A DNA stretch of 64,000 bases from positions 31,508,019 to 31,572,018 of the forward strand of contig OZ007579.1 of NCBI GenBank assembly GCA_963931925.1. Direction: 5' to 3'. Positions 47,110-58,323 of the stretch are shown one piece after another. Each line of letters begins with the position of its first letter. Position 1 is the first letter of the stretch. The notes beneath the pieces were generated by a model. That model searched no databases. It was not told the DNA's origin and saw only the letters and a program-made list of their open reading frames with translations. The position numbers and the translations under genes were made by a program. The DNA comes from Onchidella celtica. Its lineage: Eukaryota > Mollusca > Gastropoda > Systellommatophora > Onchidiidae.

Positions 47110-48723
47110 TGTATGCTGCTCGCCCAACGGGGTTGACCATAATTGTCTCCTGCTACAACGCCACCAAAGGCGGTGTTGATGTTGTCACAAATCCCAGACT
47201 GGGAGATGTAATAGTTTATGACAGGACGACAATCACGAACAAACAAGTTTAACACTTAACAAAACAACCCATCAGACTCACACATTTATTAAACATAATT
47301 ATACATATAATAGCGCAATTACATACATTATAGTATTGAAATGCACTGCCGCACAACGGCCTTATTCTCACACACACTCTCCCTCGGATCCACAATCCGG
47401 TAGTTACTCCTAAAGGCACTTCGGCCTCAGCCTCTCCCCTCAGGGTCTTAATAGCACCCTAGTAATTCACTGGCACCGCAGTCTCTCAATATCACATTCC
47501 TATTGTCATACCCTTAGCACTCCCCTAGCACCTCAGCAGGGCAATAACACATTATTATTTCCATAGCCATCAACATGGCAACAACATAATATCAGTTCAC
47601 GAGCCTATCAACATGGCAACAATATAGTATCTCATTCACTCTCATATCTACATCCCTGTCCGTGGCCTGACTGCCACGACTTTATGTGCCTCTACTGTCC
47701 TGCACTGACAGCCTCACTTCTGGCCTATGTGTGGCCTCCGGCCCTATGCTGGCCTATCCCCTGTGCTCATCGAGGTGGCTCTGCGGCCCGTCCCCGACAC
47801 CTACAAGAATAACATTACATTGGTATAATACCCTACCATTTCTATTCACTCCACCTCTCCTTACAATCCATGAAGCGTACACACACTAGTTCACCTTTCA
47901 CTCACCACACATCTTACGGGAACACACCTCCATCGGAGTACACACTACTCACTCGCGCTACAAATCCATGAACTCACTTCCATCTATCGCTCGTGGCGCA
48001 CATTGCTATATCCAATATCAAGGACTTCCACCTTCCTCACATATACTTATTCACATCATGGTAATAGACGAATATAATATAATACATCAATCATAATAAT
48101 CAATCAACGTTCTACATACCAGTCATAACTGGAAAGACTTCCACTAGTCTTCTCGACTGCTTCCCCTTTATGTCCGCCCGATGGGCTTTTATTCACAGGT
48201 CCGATCCCTAGGACCTTCTAACTTGCAGTGATAGTTATACAGCGCTTTCGCCTCATTCAGACCCCGCCCCCACTACTACTCACGACAGCACGCTTAACTT
48301 GCTGTCTACTGTGAGCCTTTCTTACTCTACACCCGCTCTGTAGCAATCCCCTTAATTGCACTCACTCCACTCGTGACAGATGTTATGGACAAAAAGGCTG
48401 CTGCCCTGTCTAAACGGAGAACTACAAAACGTTGGCCAATGCAACTTTTCTACAACATGCTAGACGTGGCCAGCAATCCTGCACTTGCAATATTCAGGTG
48501 CAGGATGCCAGAGGACTCCACAGCCCACAAGGACAACCGAAGAGGGTTTCAAATATCGATTGCATGCAGGCTCTGGTTGAAGGTCAGGTTCGGCCTCGAA
48601 GCCTCCAGGCAAATCTTTCAAAGACCACAATGCAGTGCCAGCGCTGCAAAAAGAACGTATGCCAAGATCATGTTGTCCAACTGTGCACAGATTGTTCCTC
48701 AAATTTAATAGATCTAAGTGGAT
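47110..48723 (+). pseudogene. piggyBac transposase, C-terminal remnant
   Basis: Before the solo LTR the plus strand encodes TIIVSCYNATKGGV; after it come VMDKKAAALSKRRTTKRWP and QLFYNMLDVASNPALAIFR, the conserved YNxTKGGVDxMD and RWPxxxFYNMLD signature of the piggyBac (DDE_Tnp_1_7) catalytic domain. In another frame the C-terminal cysteine-rich zinc finger follows (CQRCKKNVCQDH, CTDC), with a stop at 48723-48725. The N-terminal two thirds are absent, a frameshift separates the parts and an LTR splits it, so it is non-functional. No host domestication is implied. Confidence 0.85.
47183..48378 (-). mobile_element. Solo LTR (1196 bp) of the 9089-14732 element family
   Basis: On the minus strand it matches the LTRs at 9089-10327 and 13494-14732 along its length (TGTCACGAGTGGAGTGAGTG at the start, CTGGGATTTGTGACA at the end), with several percent divergence and small deletions by eye. 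Target duplication gatgt lies at 47178-47182 and 48379-48383, inside the piggyBac coding remnant. It is older than the paired LTRs. Confidence 0.93.
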
Positions 48724-49012
48724 AAACAGCCAAGCGTGTAATCTATGTCATTCAGCGTGTCATTCAGATTGTAAAGATTGAAAGAAACATTTTTGTTCAG
48801 ACACTATTTAAATTGTATTAGGAACACACCACAGTAACACACCATGTGTGTCAGTAAAATGCTATTACATTGTACTGTTATGTGGGGTAGTACCAGATCC
48901 CACGACGTAAGGGGAAGATGAGACGAAGAAACGCTATGTAAAAACGTGGGGTCGTGACAGACCCCTCAACGTACGGGAAAGGTAGTAAAAGGCGACGTAG
49001 GGCGAGTGTTAA

Positions 49013-49308
49013 AAAGCAGGCAAAGAAACAAATAATCGGTATGTAAATAAATGCATTGGTAAATAAACAGATACACAAACAATAATGAACAATAAGTGCA
49101 TAAAAGTATATTGTTATGGGTAAAATAAATAAAAATCCAATAATAAATCAATAAATAAATCCATAAATAAAAAGAAATAAAAGTAGACCTAAATGGTAAA
49201 CAAATTCAATTTAAAAAAAAGGCAAATAGATAATAAATAAATAAATAAATAAATACAATTATGTCAGCACTCCCACAGAATACAGAAACACGTCTCTACA
49301 AACAAAAG
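49013..49308. other. Short AT-rich spacer
   Basis: AAAT/TAAA-rich simple sequence between the piggyBac and the stop codon of GPCR3. An AAATAAAT run at 49230-49255 could supply the polyadenylation signal of GPCR3 only if read on the minus strand, where none is clear. Confidence 0.5.
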
Positions 49309-50664
49309 TCATTGTACAGTCTTTCGTGAAGAACAGATTAAGTTCTTGACTGCTCTCCTTATGGACCTGTGACCACAATACAGGACCGGATTTAGAGCCG
49401 AATTGATATAGGCCAGCCATACAAGCGTTTTGCTCAAAGCAATGGGGGTGTACACAATTGTAAGCATTTTCACTAACGTCATCATACCCCAAGGTAACCA
49501 GCAGATATAAAAACAAAGCACAATGAAACCGATAGTTCGCACCGCTTTCAGGTTCCTCTTGTTGCTTCGACCTGCAGGACTCGCGACATTCCCTCTGTCG
49601 GGGAAAGGAATATTATGAGATTTCATCTGATCATTGGATCTGATTTGATTAGACTGACTTGTTTCCTTCTGCCCAGAGATTGCGTCATCAGACTGCCGTG
49701 GTGTGTGTTCATTGGTTGTGTTTTCCAGAGTAATAGGACTCCGGAAATCTGCCTGAACCCCAGACAGTTCTCTTTGACGACAACCTTGCATGACATTCTG
49801 GGAGGTTTTCGAGGTGTAAACATGCGTCCCAGCTGTGGTGGTAGAGTCGCCGCTGTGTTGAGGCCTGGTACATAGAAAGCTCTGGCTTGTGACCACTATA
49901 GACATTGTTGCTACCATACACGTTGGGGTTTGACTTTGATGTTGCTGTGGTAAGGCCTTTGCTCGGAGTTGTTGTCTCCGTAAATGAAATCGTCGAACTT
50001 CTCTTAAAACAAATATGTACAAGATGAAGATGACCAGGTGTGGGATTAAGTATATTGATATGACGATTACAGAGGCAGCAAAGTAAATGGCAACGGCTCT
50101 GGATACATTGTCAGAATGTAGACATCCATTGATTTCTGCTTGTTGGACCTCCATCCATGGAGAAACCAAGGGTGTGACTAGGACAACTGAGGGTAAAATC
50201 CAGCAGCAAATTACCATGGCCCATCCAGTTCTGGTGGTCAGTTTTCTGTACAACAGAGGTCGACAGACGGCCAGGTATCGGTCCAGTGCCATGGACACCA
50301 CGTGAAAGATTGATACAGCACAAAAATAAAAATCCACTGTAATTCTAGCCAGACACCACTCTTTTCCCAAATAAAATTGTCCATTCTGGATGGCTTCGTA
50401 AATGACCAGAGGTAGAACGACTAAACCGACACAGGCGTCTGAACTAGCCATTGAAGCCATCAATATTTTGGTGATTCTGGTCTTTTTCCCACGACTATCA
50501 TCTATGAGCGCGACGATGATAATGCAGTTTGCGAGAACGACGAATATAGCAAGGAGAATTGTGAAAGTCGAGAGAAAAACAACGATGCCGATTTCGAAAG
50601 ATACCAAATCTACAGATTTGGATGTAGATTGATTGAACTTTCCATGGGTCGAATTTTCATCCAT
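49309..50664 (-). CDS. GPCR3, aminergic-type receptor
   Basis: A single exon of 451 residues. N-glycosylation sites are NST at 4 and NQST at 11. Landmarks fall at the same residues as in GPCR1: Asn46, Asp76, Cys104, Asp111 (3.32), DRY 128-130. TM4-ECL2 has INGC; TM5 runs into REVRRFHLRR; ICL3 is about 150 residues with Ser/Thr-rich sequence; TM6 is CWLPWG, so 6.51 is Trp, bulkier than in the paralogues; TM7 is VWLAYINSALNPVLY. The tail after helix 8 is nearly absent. It is closest to GPCR2 in N-terminus (SKSV, VSFEIGIV) and flanks. It lies back to back with GPCR4 about 4.2 kb away. Likely an amine-type receptor; ligand unknown. Confidence 0.92.
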   Translation of the reverse strand: MDENSTHGKFNQSTSKSVDLVSFEIGIVVFLSTFTILLAIFVVLANCIIIVALIDDSRGKKTRITKILMASMASSDACVGLVVLPLVIYEAIQNGQFYLGKEWCLARITVDFYFCAVSIFHVVSMALDRYLAVCRPLLYRKLTTRTGWAMVICCWILPSVVLVTPLVSPWMEVQQAEINGCLHSDNVSRAVAIYFAASVIVISIYLIPHLVIFILYIFVLREVRRFHLRRQQLRAKALPQQHQSQTPTCMVATMSIVVTSQSFLCTRPQHSGDSTTTAGTHVYTSKTSQNVMQGCRQRELSGVQADFRSPITLENTTNEHTPRQSDDAISGQKETSQSNQIRSNDQMKSHNIPFPDRGNVASPAGRSNKRNLKAVRTIGFIVLCFYICWLPWGMMTLVKMLTIVYTPIALSKTLVWLAYINSALNPVLYCGHRSIRRAVKNLICSSRKTVQ

Positions 50665-53600
50665 TTTACGAATGAAACATCCTATCCAAATGTTCTTTAA
50701 CTTAATTTTGTCAACGATGTACTATAAATTATTAAATCTAGTACGAAACAGTTTACAAGACACATGTTCGTTAGGATAGTAATAAACCGCCGTGGGGAAC
50801 GGATCCTTCAGCAGTGAATTGTGCAACTAAATGTCTTTAAATTCCAGCCTTGCCGATCAACAAAATTTCAATATTTGACACAGTTTAATTTGATTTCATC
50901 ACTGACGAGGAAACTTTACAGTGGTCCCCTACCTCTTTGTGATATAATTATTTAGGTAAGTGGTTGCCTAGGTTAACTGAACCCTTCCTGTGAAAAGCAG
51001 GTAGAAGAAGTAAACAGCTTGAATAGAAAACTGAACATTATGCATCGATCCTTCAGCCTGGACTTTGACATTCTCACAGACTCATATGACAACAGAAAAT
51101 AACAAAACTGGAAGGGATCACTGACATACAGAACAAACCACTCAGCTAATAAGGAGACAGAGAGAGAAAAGCAGTGGCGTATTTAAAGTTAGGGCAGGTA
51201 TGACACGGCGCCACTTGAAATTAAAGACGTGGAGGTGAGGTTGCCACTGAGCATTTTCGAATAAAAGTCAGACAAACAATACTCAGATAGTGAAACTATG
51301 CTTTTCTTCAGATTTAAAGAAGGTGCAGCTATATTTTTCATGCATTAGTATTTTTTGAAAAAATAACCAGGGTGACCCCATTGCTCTCAGACAAGCCGTA
51401 CTTGGATAGTGAAAAAAATACTTCCCTAATTTATAATTTCGTGTGGTGACATACTTTGTAAATTAAAATAATGACTTGCATTTTGCAGCTGATGGTATAG
51501 GAAAGATATGAGTCAGATGTTTCGACAGGGGCGCAGTTTCAGTGCCTGCCCTAAGTGCCATTTTCCGTAGATACGCCCCTGAACAGAAGTGCACTGAGGG
51601 GGGGGGGTGACCCCTGGGCAATTGTGAACTGACAGCAAGACGGAGAAAAAACGGCTTTTAGACCTTAGTCCGGGGACTCGGTCGGACGAGTCAGGATGAA
51701 GTACAAAGCTTTATCCGTCCAGGAGCGAAATGTTCATGGGTTGTTTCGATTGTTTACCATGACCAAGATTACCCAATGCCATTGTTTGCGGTTGAAATGT
51801 TGCAAATGGATTGAAAATTACTTGTAAACGAAGCAATGCTGTTGGCAGGACAGAATGTAGTGCTGAGTTGTAATTCTTGAAAAACGGGGAAAGAATAATG
51901 GAGTTTATACTGCAGTGCAAGTATTGGGGCGGGGTCCTCTTAATGTGCACTATATTAGAGTTCACCACGATATCATGTATACTAGATGTATGTTGCAAAT
52001 GTCACATTTTAAAAATTATTATTACTTGAATTTGAAGTAATGACTTTGGAATGTGATATTACCGATATCCTTTTAATTTAAGAACAAAATTACAACATTA
52101 GAGAAAAATGTGCACATGACTGATTTGCAGACCAAATCGTAGAAACACTTCATGGGAAAATATCCTATTTAAAGTTTGTAGTAGTTTTTAGTCTTTGAGA
52201 ATTTGACACCCTCTATACTGGGAAGAATGTATTTACGTCAAAGTTATTATAAAATAACTAGTGGCGTGATTTTGTCCAGGGGAAATCAGTTACTGATATT
52301 GGTAACTTTAGCTTTTATCAAATACCAGGATATTCACACTATGAAGATAAACTACACCAGAATACATCCAATAATACTATATCTGATATATTCCAAAGCG
52401 AATCAGTGAATGGACTTTTTATATGGAAATAGTATGAAAAATATATTGATTGTTGTTACTCAAATTGCATGTATATAGTCATGCATAAGAAGATCCAAAT
52501 ACTTCTTGCAAAATGATTATCGTCATCTGACTCAGCACACTCAATCACCGATTTAAACAATAGAATGGCTGCATCATTATTACTTTCTGTCTTTGTTTCC
52601 ATCTTATACATTTTTTCTCTGAACACACACACAAGATATTTCTTGGTTAAGAAACAGTAATATTAAACATTTACAAGACTGTGTTTAAGTTTTATACAGA
52701 TTCATTCATCTTTCCTACCCCGAACAGCAATGTCCGTGGCCAGCAACAATAATAGTAACAACAGTAACAACGGCTACAGTAAAATAACTAATTATAAATA
52801 TTCCCTGTATTAATTAATCCATAAATCAAACTGGTGTTTTAATAGCGGGAAAAATAAATTACCTTGTATTTTTCCATTAGTAATTCAATTTGAAATACAA
52901 AGCTATGAGGAGCATAAAGTAAACATGTTTGCACAATCAACAAATCAGTGAGGTCTGCTCGCTGGCATTACTGTGACACAATGTAATTACAACAGCAGAG
53001 CTATCATTAGACCAGGTCTATTAGATCTACCACTGACGAAACCTGCATAAAGGCCAGCTGTATGGATAGAAGATAATGAAACGCATATTCCATTGTGTGG
53101 GTACTTCTGATCTTCTTTAATAACTTCAATAATTCAGTGACCCCGAGGAAACTTGCAGAATTTCCAAATCTTGGACCAGTTTCAGCAATCCTTATTGTGT
53201 ACATTGTGTATAAAACGAGAATAAGTCCTGCTAAATTGTATAGGGATAGATTAAACAGAACGTACGCGTTGCTAAGTACAAACATTGCTCATGTGCAATC
53301 TCAGTGTTCTCAAAAACTTGATTTTGAAATCAACTGGGAGTCCCAAGCTGGCACTAACTATAACATATTACAAGAAATTATTGAAACTGGTCTCAGATGA
53401 AAGGGGAGATATTTAATATCTCTTCTATTATGTTTCAGTAACTCCAAATACCTAATATTAACCTTCAGCCTGTCAACCTGAACTAAATTTTAACTGATGA
53501 AATAAAACGTTGCTTTTCATCACCTGCAGAATGGCCGACACTGCAGATACGTTGGCTGCGAATGGTATAAAAGTATTTCAGTTTTTCCAGAATATTTTTA

Positions 53601-54854
53601 TTAAAACGTCACAAAATCAAAAAACGAAGACTGAAAGACATTATCAAAATTGCAGAGACACCGGTAATCACTGTAAGTGGAACATTAAAGTGACATAATC
53701 AATTTGATCCTCAAGATATGAAATCGAGAAACAGAATATTAATCAGATCAAAAAGTCAGTGTGTTGGTGATTACTGATGGACGCCTGTAGGATGAGTATT
53801 GATTCCTCAAGGCTCATAGTTTTCAGACGACTACCCAAGTGATGCTCAAATGAAGAGATCCCCCAGCCCCCCTAATTACACCCAATGCAATTCTTTTCTC
53901 CTGTTTCTTCCCAGTACGAGTTTGCCCAAACGGGAACTAACAGAATTTGATGGTAGTGTCAAGTCGTTGAATTTCAATGAGACCTCGATCAATAACTAAC
54001 TACTCGGATCTCATGGAACTTCAAAGACATGACATCACCATACAACTTGCCAGCCGATCAGAGTCGGCCAGAGCAAGGCGGGCATTAAACTCAGCACTTC
54101 ACACTCTCTTGCGAAATACATTGTTTCAAAACATTTCGAATGCACAGGGATGATTGTAATATGCAAACAATGATAATGGGTAAACTTTGCGCTTCGATGA
54201 TGATCGATTTAAGTTAAAATCCCAGACTGATATCGTTTAATGGCTCACCGAACGAGAGAAAGTTAAACAGAAAGACCGGTGCTCTTGATTATGACCTTAC
54301 TGCTTTCATGTTTGTCTTATAAACTGACATTTCTCCAGCGGTCACCCTTTTATGTACAAATATGGTATTGGGACATTGACGTGCTGATTTACCAATGTTT
54401 TCTGTATGCCACTGATTTCTTAAGTCTTACGGTTGTACAAGATACTGTGAGAATTTCAAACTATTTTCTAGTTCCACATTCATCAGATAGAAAGATCAAA
54501 ACTGTTTGTGATTAGTGGCCAACGTTGTCTTTCTTCTTGCTTCATACTATCCAGTTCAAATGTCCCTTCCTTAGGAGGGTACAACACGGAGAGAAGGGTG
54601 ACCGGTGTGAAGCTCTGGCGCTGAAGATAAAATCTGTAAAAATTCTACTAGAAGATCGATGCTTTGTTAATCGACTGGAACGAAATTAAGAGGAAAGTTA
54701 TAGGTAGGCTTATTTCATTGCAATATCCTCATTGTAGATCTGTGATTGTAACTGCTGCAAGGAGCTAGTTTCTGCTAAATGTATCTGCATAATTGTTTTT
54801 ATAACGTCATTGAATAAATTCAAGAATATTTCATCTGGATATTTCGTTAGCAAA
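50665..54854. other. Shared upstream region between GPCR3 and GPCR4
   Basis: The left part (51590-52225) matches the upstream region of GPCR2; the right part (from 52215) matches the upstream region of GPCR1. The region contains a G-run (51598-51608), a segment absent from the GPCR1 copy (about 52316-52998, bordered by AGCT words) and the open frame at 53095-53400. This is the only place in the window where both halves of the proposed divergent unit are still adjacent. Confidence 0.7.
53095..53400 (+). CDS. Conserved small ORF, 101 codons, uncertain
   Basis: Opens MWVLLIFFNNFNNS and ends LQEIIETGLR. The copy upstream of GPCR1 (20133-20441, 102 codons) keeps the frame, with a one-codon length difference and many substitutions. 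A third copy upstream of GPCR5 (near 60740-60930) has an in-frame stop. The antisense frame is also open in the two best copies, so chance survival in a young duplication is possible. No family is recognised, and coding status is doubtful. Confidence 0.25.
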   Translation: MWVLLIFFNNFNNSVTPRKLAEFPNLGPVSAILIVYIVYKTRISPAKLYRDRLNRTYALLSTNIAHVQSQCSQKLDFEINWESQAGTNYNILQEIIETGLR

Positions 54855-56207
54855 ATGAATGAAAACTTCAGGGGTTGGAACTTAAATAATTCAACGTTCC
54901 AAACCGAAGTCTTGATATCGTTCGACTTAAGCATCGTAATCATTCTCTCGGTCTTTGTCATACTCCTTGCTTTGTTCATCATGCTCGCTAACTGCACTGT
55001 CATCGTCGCCCTCATACACGACGGTCGTAAGAAAAAAACCAGCATCACGAAAATATTGATGGCTTCAATGGCTAGTTCAGACGCCTGTCTCGGTTTGGTC
55101 GTTCTACCTCTGGTCACTTACGAAACCATCCAGAATGGACAGTTTTATTTGGGAGAGAAATGGTGTAATGCAAGAATTACTATTGACTCCTATCTTTGTA
55201 CTGTTTCCATTTTACACGTGGGTTCGATGGCAGCGGACAGATACCTGTCCATATCTCGACCTCTGATGTACAGAAAACTGACCATTAGAACTGCATACGT
55301 CATGATCAGTTGCTTCTGGATTGTTCCCTCTGTGGTCTTCATCATACCCGTGACACCCCTGGCCAGAGTCCGACAGGTAGAAATCAATGGATGCTTACAG
55401 TCCGCAAATATGTCCAGAACCGATGCCATTTATATATTGTCCTCTGTGGGCGCAGCAGGATTATCCTACATTCCGTGTGTGGCCATCGTTATCTTGTATT
55501 TATTGGTCTTAAGAGAAGTTCGACGATTTCATTTACGAAGGCCAAAACTCGGAGCACAGGCCATCCAGCAGCAAAACGAGCGTCAGACTTTAGGCTCTTC
55601 AACACCAAAACATTCTTCAAATGTCTCACTTGAGAATCCTGCAAATGCCCGATCTGAACAAAACGACAACCTTCCAATTGGAAGCAAGTCCTGGGCGGAT
55701 GTCCATGCTTCGAAAACGTCCAAGGAAATAATCAAGAGTTCTAGACAAAGAGAATTTTCCGACGTCCAGTTAGATTTTCAGAGCCCGCCCTCTTTGGAAA
55801 CCAAACAAATAGAACACATGCCACAGCGGCCTGATAACGCCATTTCTAGACAGATCAAGGAAAGAAAAATGTCCAATATAACGGCTGATCAAGTCAAAAC
55901 TAGTAATGTTCCAGTCTTGGGGAGCGGGGCTGTCACGAATCCTGCAGTGCAAAATCAACAGATCAACCTGAAGGCGGTACGAACTGTCGGTTCCATTGTT
56001 GCCTGCTTTTGTCTCTGCTGGTTGCCTCTTGGTATTCTTGTTCAAATACGATTGAACTCAAACTGGTACGTCCCTCCGGCTCTTTCCAAAATATTAATAT
56101 GGCTGGCCTATGCCAATTCAGCTCTAAATCCTGTCCTGTATTGTCGTCACAGGTCCATCAGAAGAGCAGTCAGAAAATTGATCTTTTCTTCCCGCCAGAC
56201 TTCTTAA
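54855..56207 (+). CDS. GPCR4, aminergic-type receptor
   Basis: A single exon of 450 residues, the closest relative of GPCR1. It has NST glycosylation at 12; Asp76, Cys104, Asp111 (3.32), DRY 128-130; then LSISRPLMYRK where the others have LAVCRPL; IP at 5.49-5.50; ICL3 with VHASKTSKEI and DVQLDFQSP shared with GPCR1; CWLPLG at TM6; IWLAYANSALNPVLY at TM7. It ends SSRQTS with almost no tail. An ATG 45 bases upstream is also in frame; the chosen start equals that of the paralogues and has AAAATG context. Its 3' flank carries the Helitron-like insertion at 56514. Expected at the plasma membrane; ligand unknown. Confidence 0.92.
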   Translation: MNENFRGWNLNNSTFQTEVLISFDLSIVIILSVFVILLALFIMLANCTVIVALIHDGRKKKTSITKILMASMASSDACLGLVVLPLVTYETIQNGQFYLGEKWCNARITIDSYLCTVSILHVGSMAADRYLSISRPLMYRKLTIRTAYVMISCFWIVPSVVFIIPVTPLARVRQVEINGCLQSANMSRTDAIYILSSVGAAGLSYIPCVAIVILYLLVLREVRRFHLRRPKLGAQAIQQQNERQTLGSSTPKHSSNVSLENPANARSEQNDNLPIGSKSWADVHASKTSKEIIKSSRQREFSDVQLDFQSPPSLETKQIEHMPQRPDNAISRQIKERKMSNITADQVKTSNVPVLGSGAVTNPAVQNQQINLKAVRTVGSIVACFCLCWLPLGILVQIRLNSNWYVPPALSKILIWLAYANSALNPVLYCRHRSIRRAVRKLIFSSRQTS

Positions 56208-56516
56208 GGATATTCGTTACTATTTCAAGGAAATGAAGAATGTCACATTTTTTGTAACGACAAAACTTTGTCCCTGGTCAGTTGTAGCTTTCTTATGTTA
56301 TGTTCATAAACAAAGTGTCGGACTTACCTCCAGTATATTATATTTTCACACACGGACAGATGTACTTGGCATCAAGCTTTTACCATGTACCAATCAAGGT
56401 AATATCAATATAAAAGAATGAATACATATTTTTGTACATATCATGCATATCGTCGGTCGGCTGCTGGAACTCCGATAAAACTAGCTTTGGATGTTGTAAT
56501 TTGGTATCTTACATCT

Positions 56517-57880
56517 TCTTATTATAAAAAAAAATAGTGATGGGAGTAATTCATTGTGGTGCAATTTTGACCCCTTTTTTGCTCGACCCTAGAGCCTAAA
56601 TGACAGTTTCAAAAATTATAAAATTAATTTTCCTAAGTGTCAACGAATCCAGTCCAATCGCTTTTTGTGTCGACCGATTATGTCCATTCAAGTTTCAGGT
56701 ATTTTTAAATCAAAAGTCTCAAAAATGTACAATACAATGATCTTTGTTTTAGCTCCCAGTAGTAAGCTCACAACACAGGAAACGATGTAGTAATACGTGT
56801 TCAGTTCGTTCCGGGCAATGTCCCTACCAGAAATGAGTGCGCTCTGGTGTGCATGAAATCTGTAGCAAGACTGTAGAATAATCATGGGAAGCTTTCTGGA
56901 CCAAAAAGAAAGAGAGAGAGAGAGGGAACGGTGGGTTCACAGCTTTATCCCGGTAATGCCGGGAACTTCATCTAGTCTTATTATAAAAAAAAAAATAGTG
57001 GTGGGAGTAATTCATTGTAGTGTAATTTGGCCCCTTTTTTTGCTCAACGCTAGAGCCTAAATGACAGTTTCAAAAATTATAAAGTTAATTTTCCTAAGTG
57101 TCAACGAACCCAGTCCAATCGCTTTTGTATTGACCGATTGTGTTGATTCAAGTTTCAGGTGTTTTTAAATTGAAAGTCGTAAAAAAAGTAAAATACAATG
57201 ATCTTTATTTTGGCTCCCTGTAGTAAGCCCACTGCACCGGAAACGATGTACTAATACGCGTTCAAAACCGTGGGGGCAATTTCCCAACCAGAAATGAATG
57301 TGTGAGGTGCGCATGAAATCTGTAGCAAGACTGTAGAATACGGGAAGCTTTCTAGACCAAATGAGAGAGAGAGAGAGAGAGATGGAACTGTTTAGGGGTT
57401 TATCCCGGATAATGCCGGGAACTTCATCTAGTATTATAAAAAAAAAATAGTGGCGGGAGTAATTCATTGTGGTGCAATTTCGCCCCTTTTGTTGCTTGAC
57501 TCTACAGCCTAAATGACAGTTTCAAAAATTATAAAATTAATTTTCTTAACTGTCAACTAATCCAGACCAATCGCTTTTGTATTGACCGATTGTGTTGATT
57601 CAAGTTTCAGGTGTTTTTAAATAAAAAGTAAAAATATAAAATACAATGATCTTTGTTTGGGCTCCCTGTACTAAGCCAATCGGACCGGAAACGATGTATT
57701 AACACGCGTTCACTTCGGTGCGCGCAATGTCCCTACCAGAAATGGGTGTGTAGTGCTCTGGTGCGCATGAAATCTGTAGTAAGAAAGTACAATAATGTAA
57801 AGCTTTCTGGACCAAAAAAGAGGCACATGGAACGATGGGTTCACAGGTTTATCCAAAATAATGCCGGGAACTTCATCTAG
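56517..57880 (+). repeat. Three tandem units of about 455 bp, each with a Helitron-type 3' end
   Basis: Units 56517-56975, 56976-57431 and 57432-57880 each open with TTATTATAAAA-type sequence and an ATAGTG, GGGAGTAATTCATTGT word, carry a GA microsatellite near the end in two of the three, and close with CCGGGAACTTCATCTAG. The first two have a perfect stem TCCCGG...CCGGGA 7 bases before CTAG. A degenerate fourth part may lie at 58140-58255. Confidence 0.9.
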
Positions 57881-58053
57881 TAATCGATATAAAAATAACA
57901 GCAAGGAAAAAAAAATTCACTGCTGCGAGGAAGAAATGCCCAGACCTGAAAAAATTACATGTGAAAGATAGTTCTTTTTGCTACTATGTCTATTCCTTTG
58001 ACATGAAAACGAAGTATCGTAATTTTGTAATAAATTAAAATAGACCTAAAAAT

Positions 58054-58212
58054 ATCGAATAATGCTTTCTCCTCAACAATGATGGCCTCCCTCCTGCCTT
58101 TGTTTTGTTTCGACTTTAGTACCGTGCATGTCATAAAAAGTAACCATACCAAGCTTGGTGCGCAGTGTCCTGGCGCGCATGAGTTCTGAAGCAGGACTGC
58201 AGATTACTACCT

Positions 58213-58255
<43 letters not shown>

Positions 58256-58323
58256 GTCATCGAATAATGCTTTCTCCTCAACAATGGTTCCCTCCCTCCT
58301 GCCTTTGTTTTGTTTCGACTTTA
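58054..58323. repeat. 65-bp direct repeat flanking a GA microsatellite
   Basis: 58054-58118 and 58259-58323 share ATCGAATAATGCTTTCTCCT and CTGCCTTTGTTTTGTTTCGA with a few differences; (GA)n at 58221-58252 lies between them. All of it is inside the Helitron-like element. Confidence 0.85.

Larger units (their letters stand above)
46762..49008 (+). mobile_element. Internally deleted piggyBac transposon with TTAA target sites
   Basis: TTAA stands at both edges (46758-46761, 49009-49012). The terminal sequences are imperfect inverted repeats (CCTTCGCCGTAGGTCG at left; the reverse complement of the right end reads CACTCGCCCTACGTCG). Subterminal copies of CTACCTTTCC, GTAC and GGGGTCTGTC-type words occur near 46950-46985, 47020-47045 and, inverted, 48930-48985. 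Only the C-terminal part of a transposase remains. Taking out the inserted LTR and one duplicated target, the element is about 1.05 kb. Confidence 0.85.
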
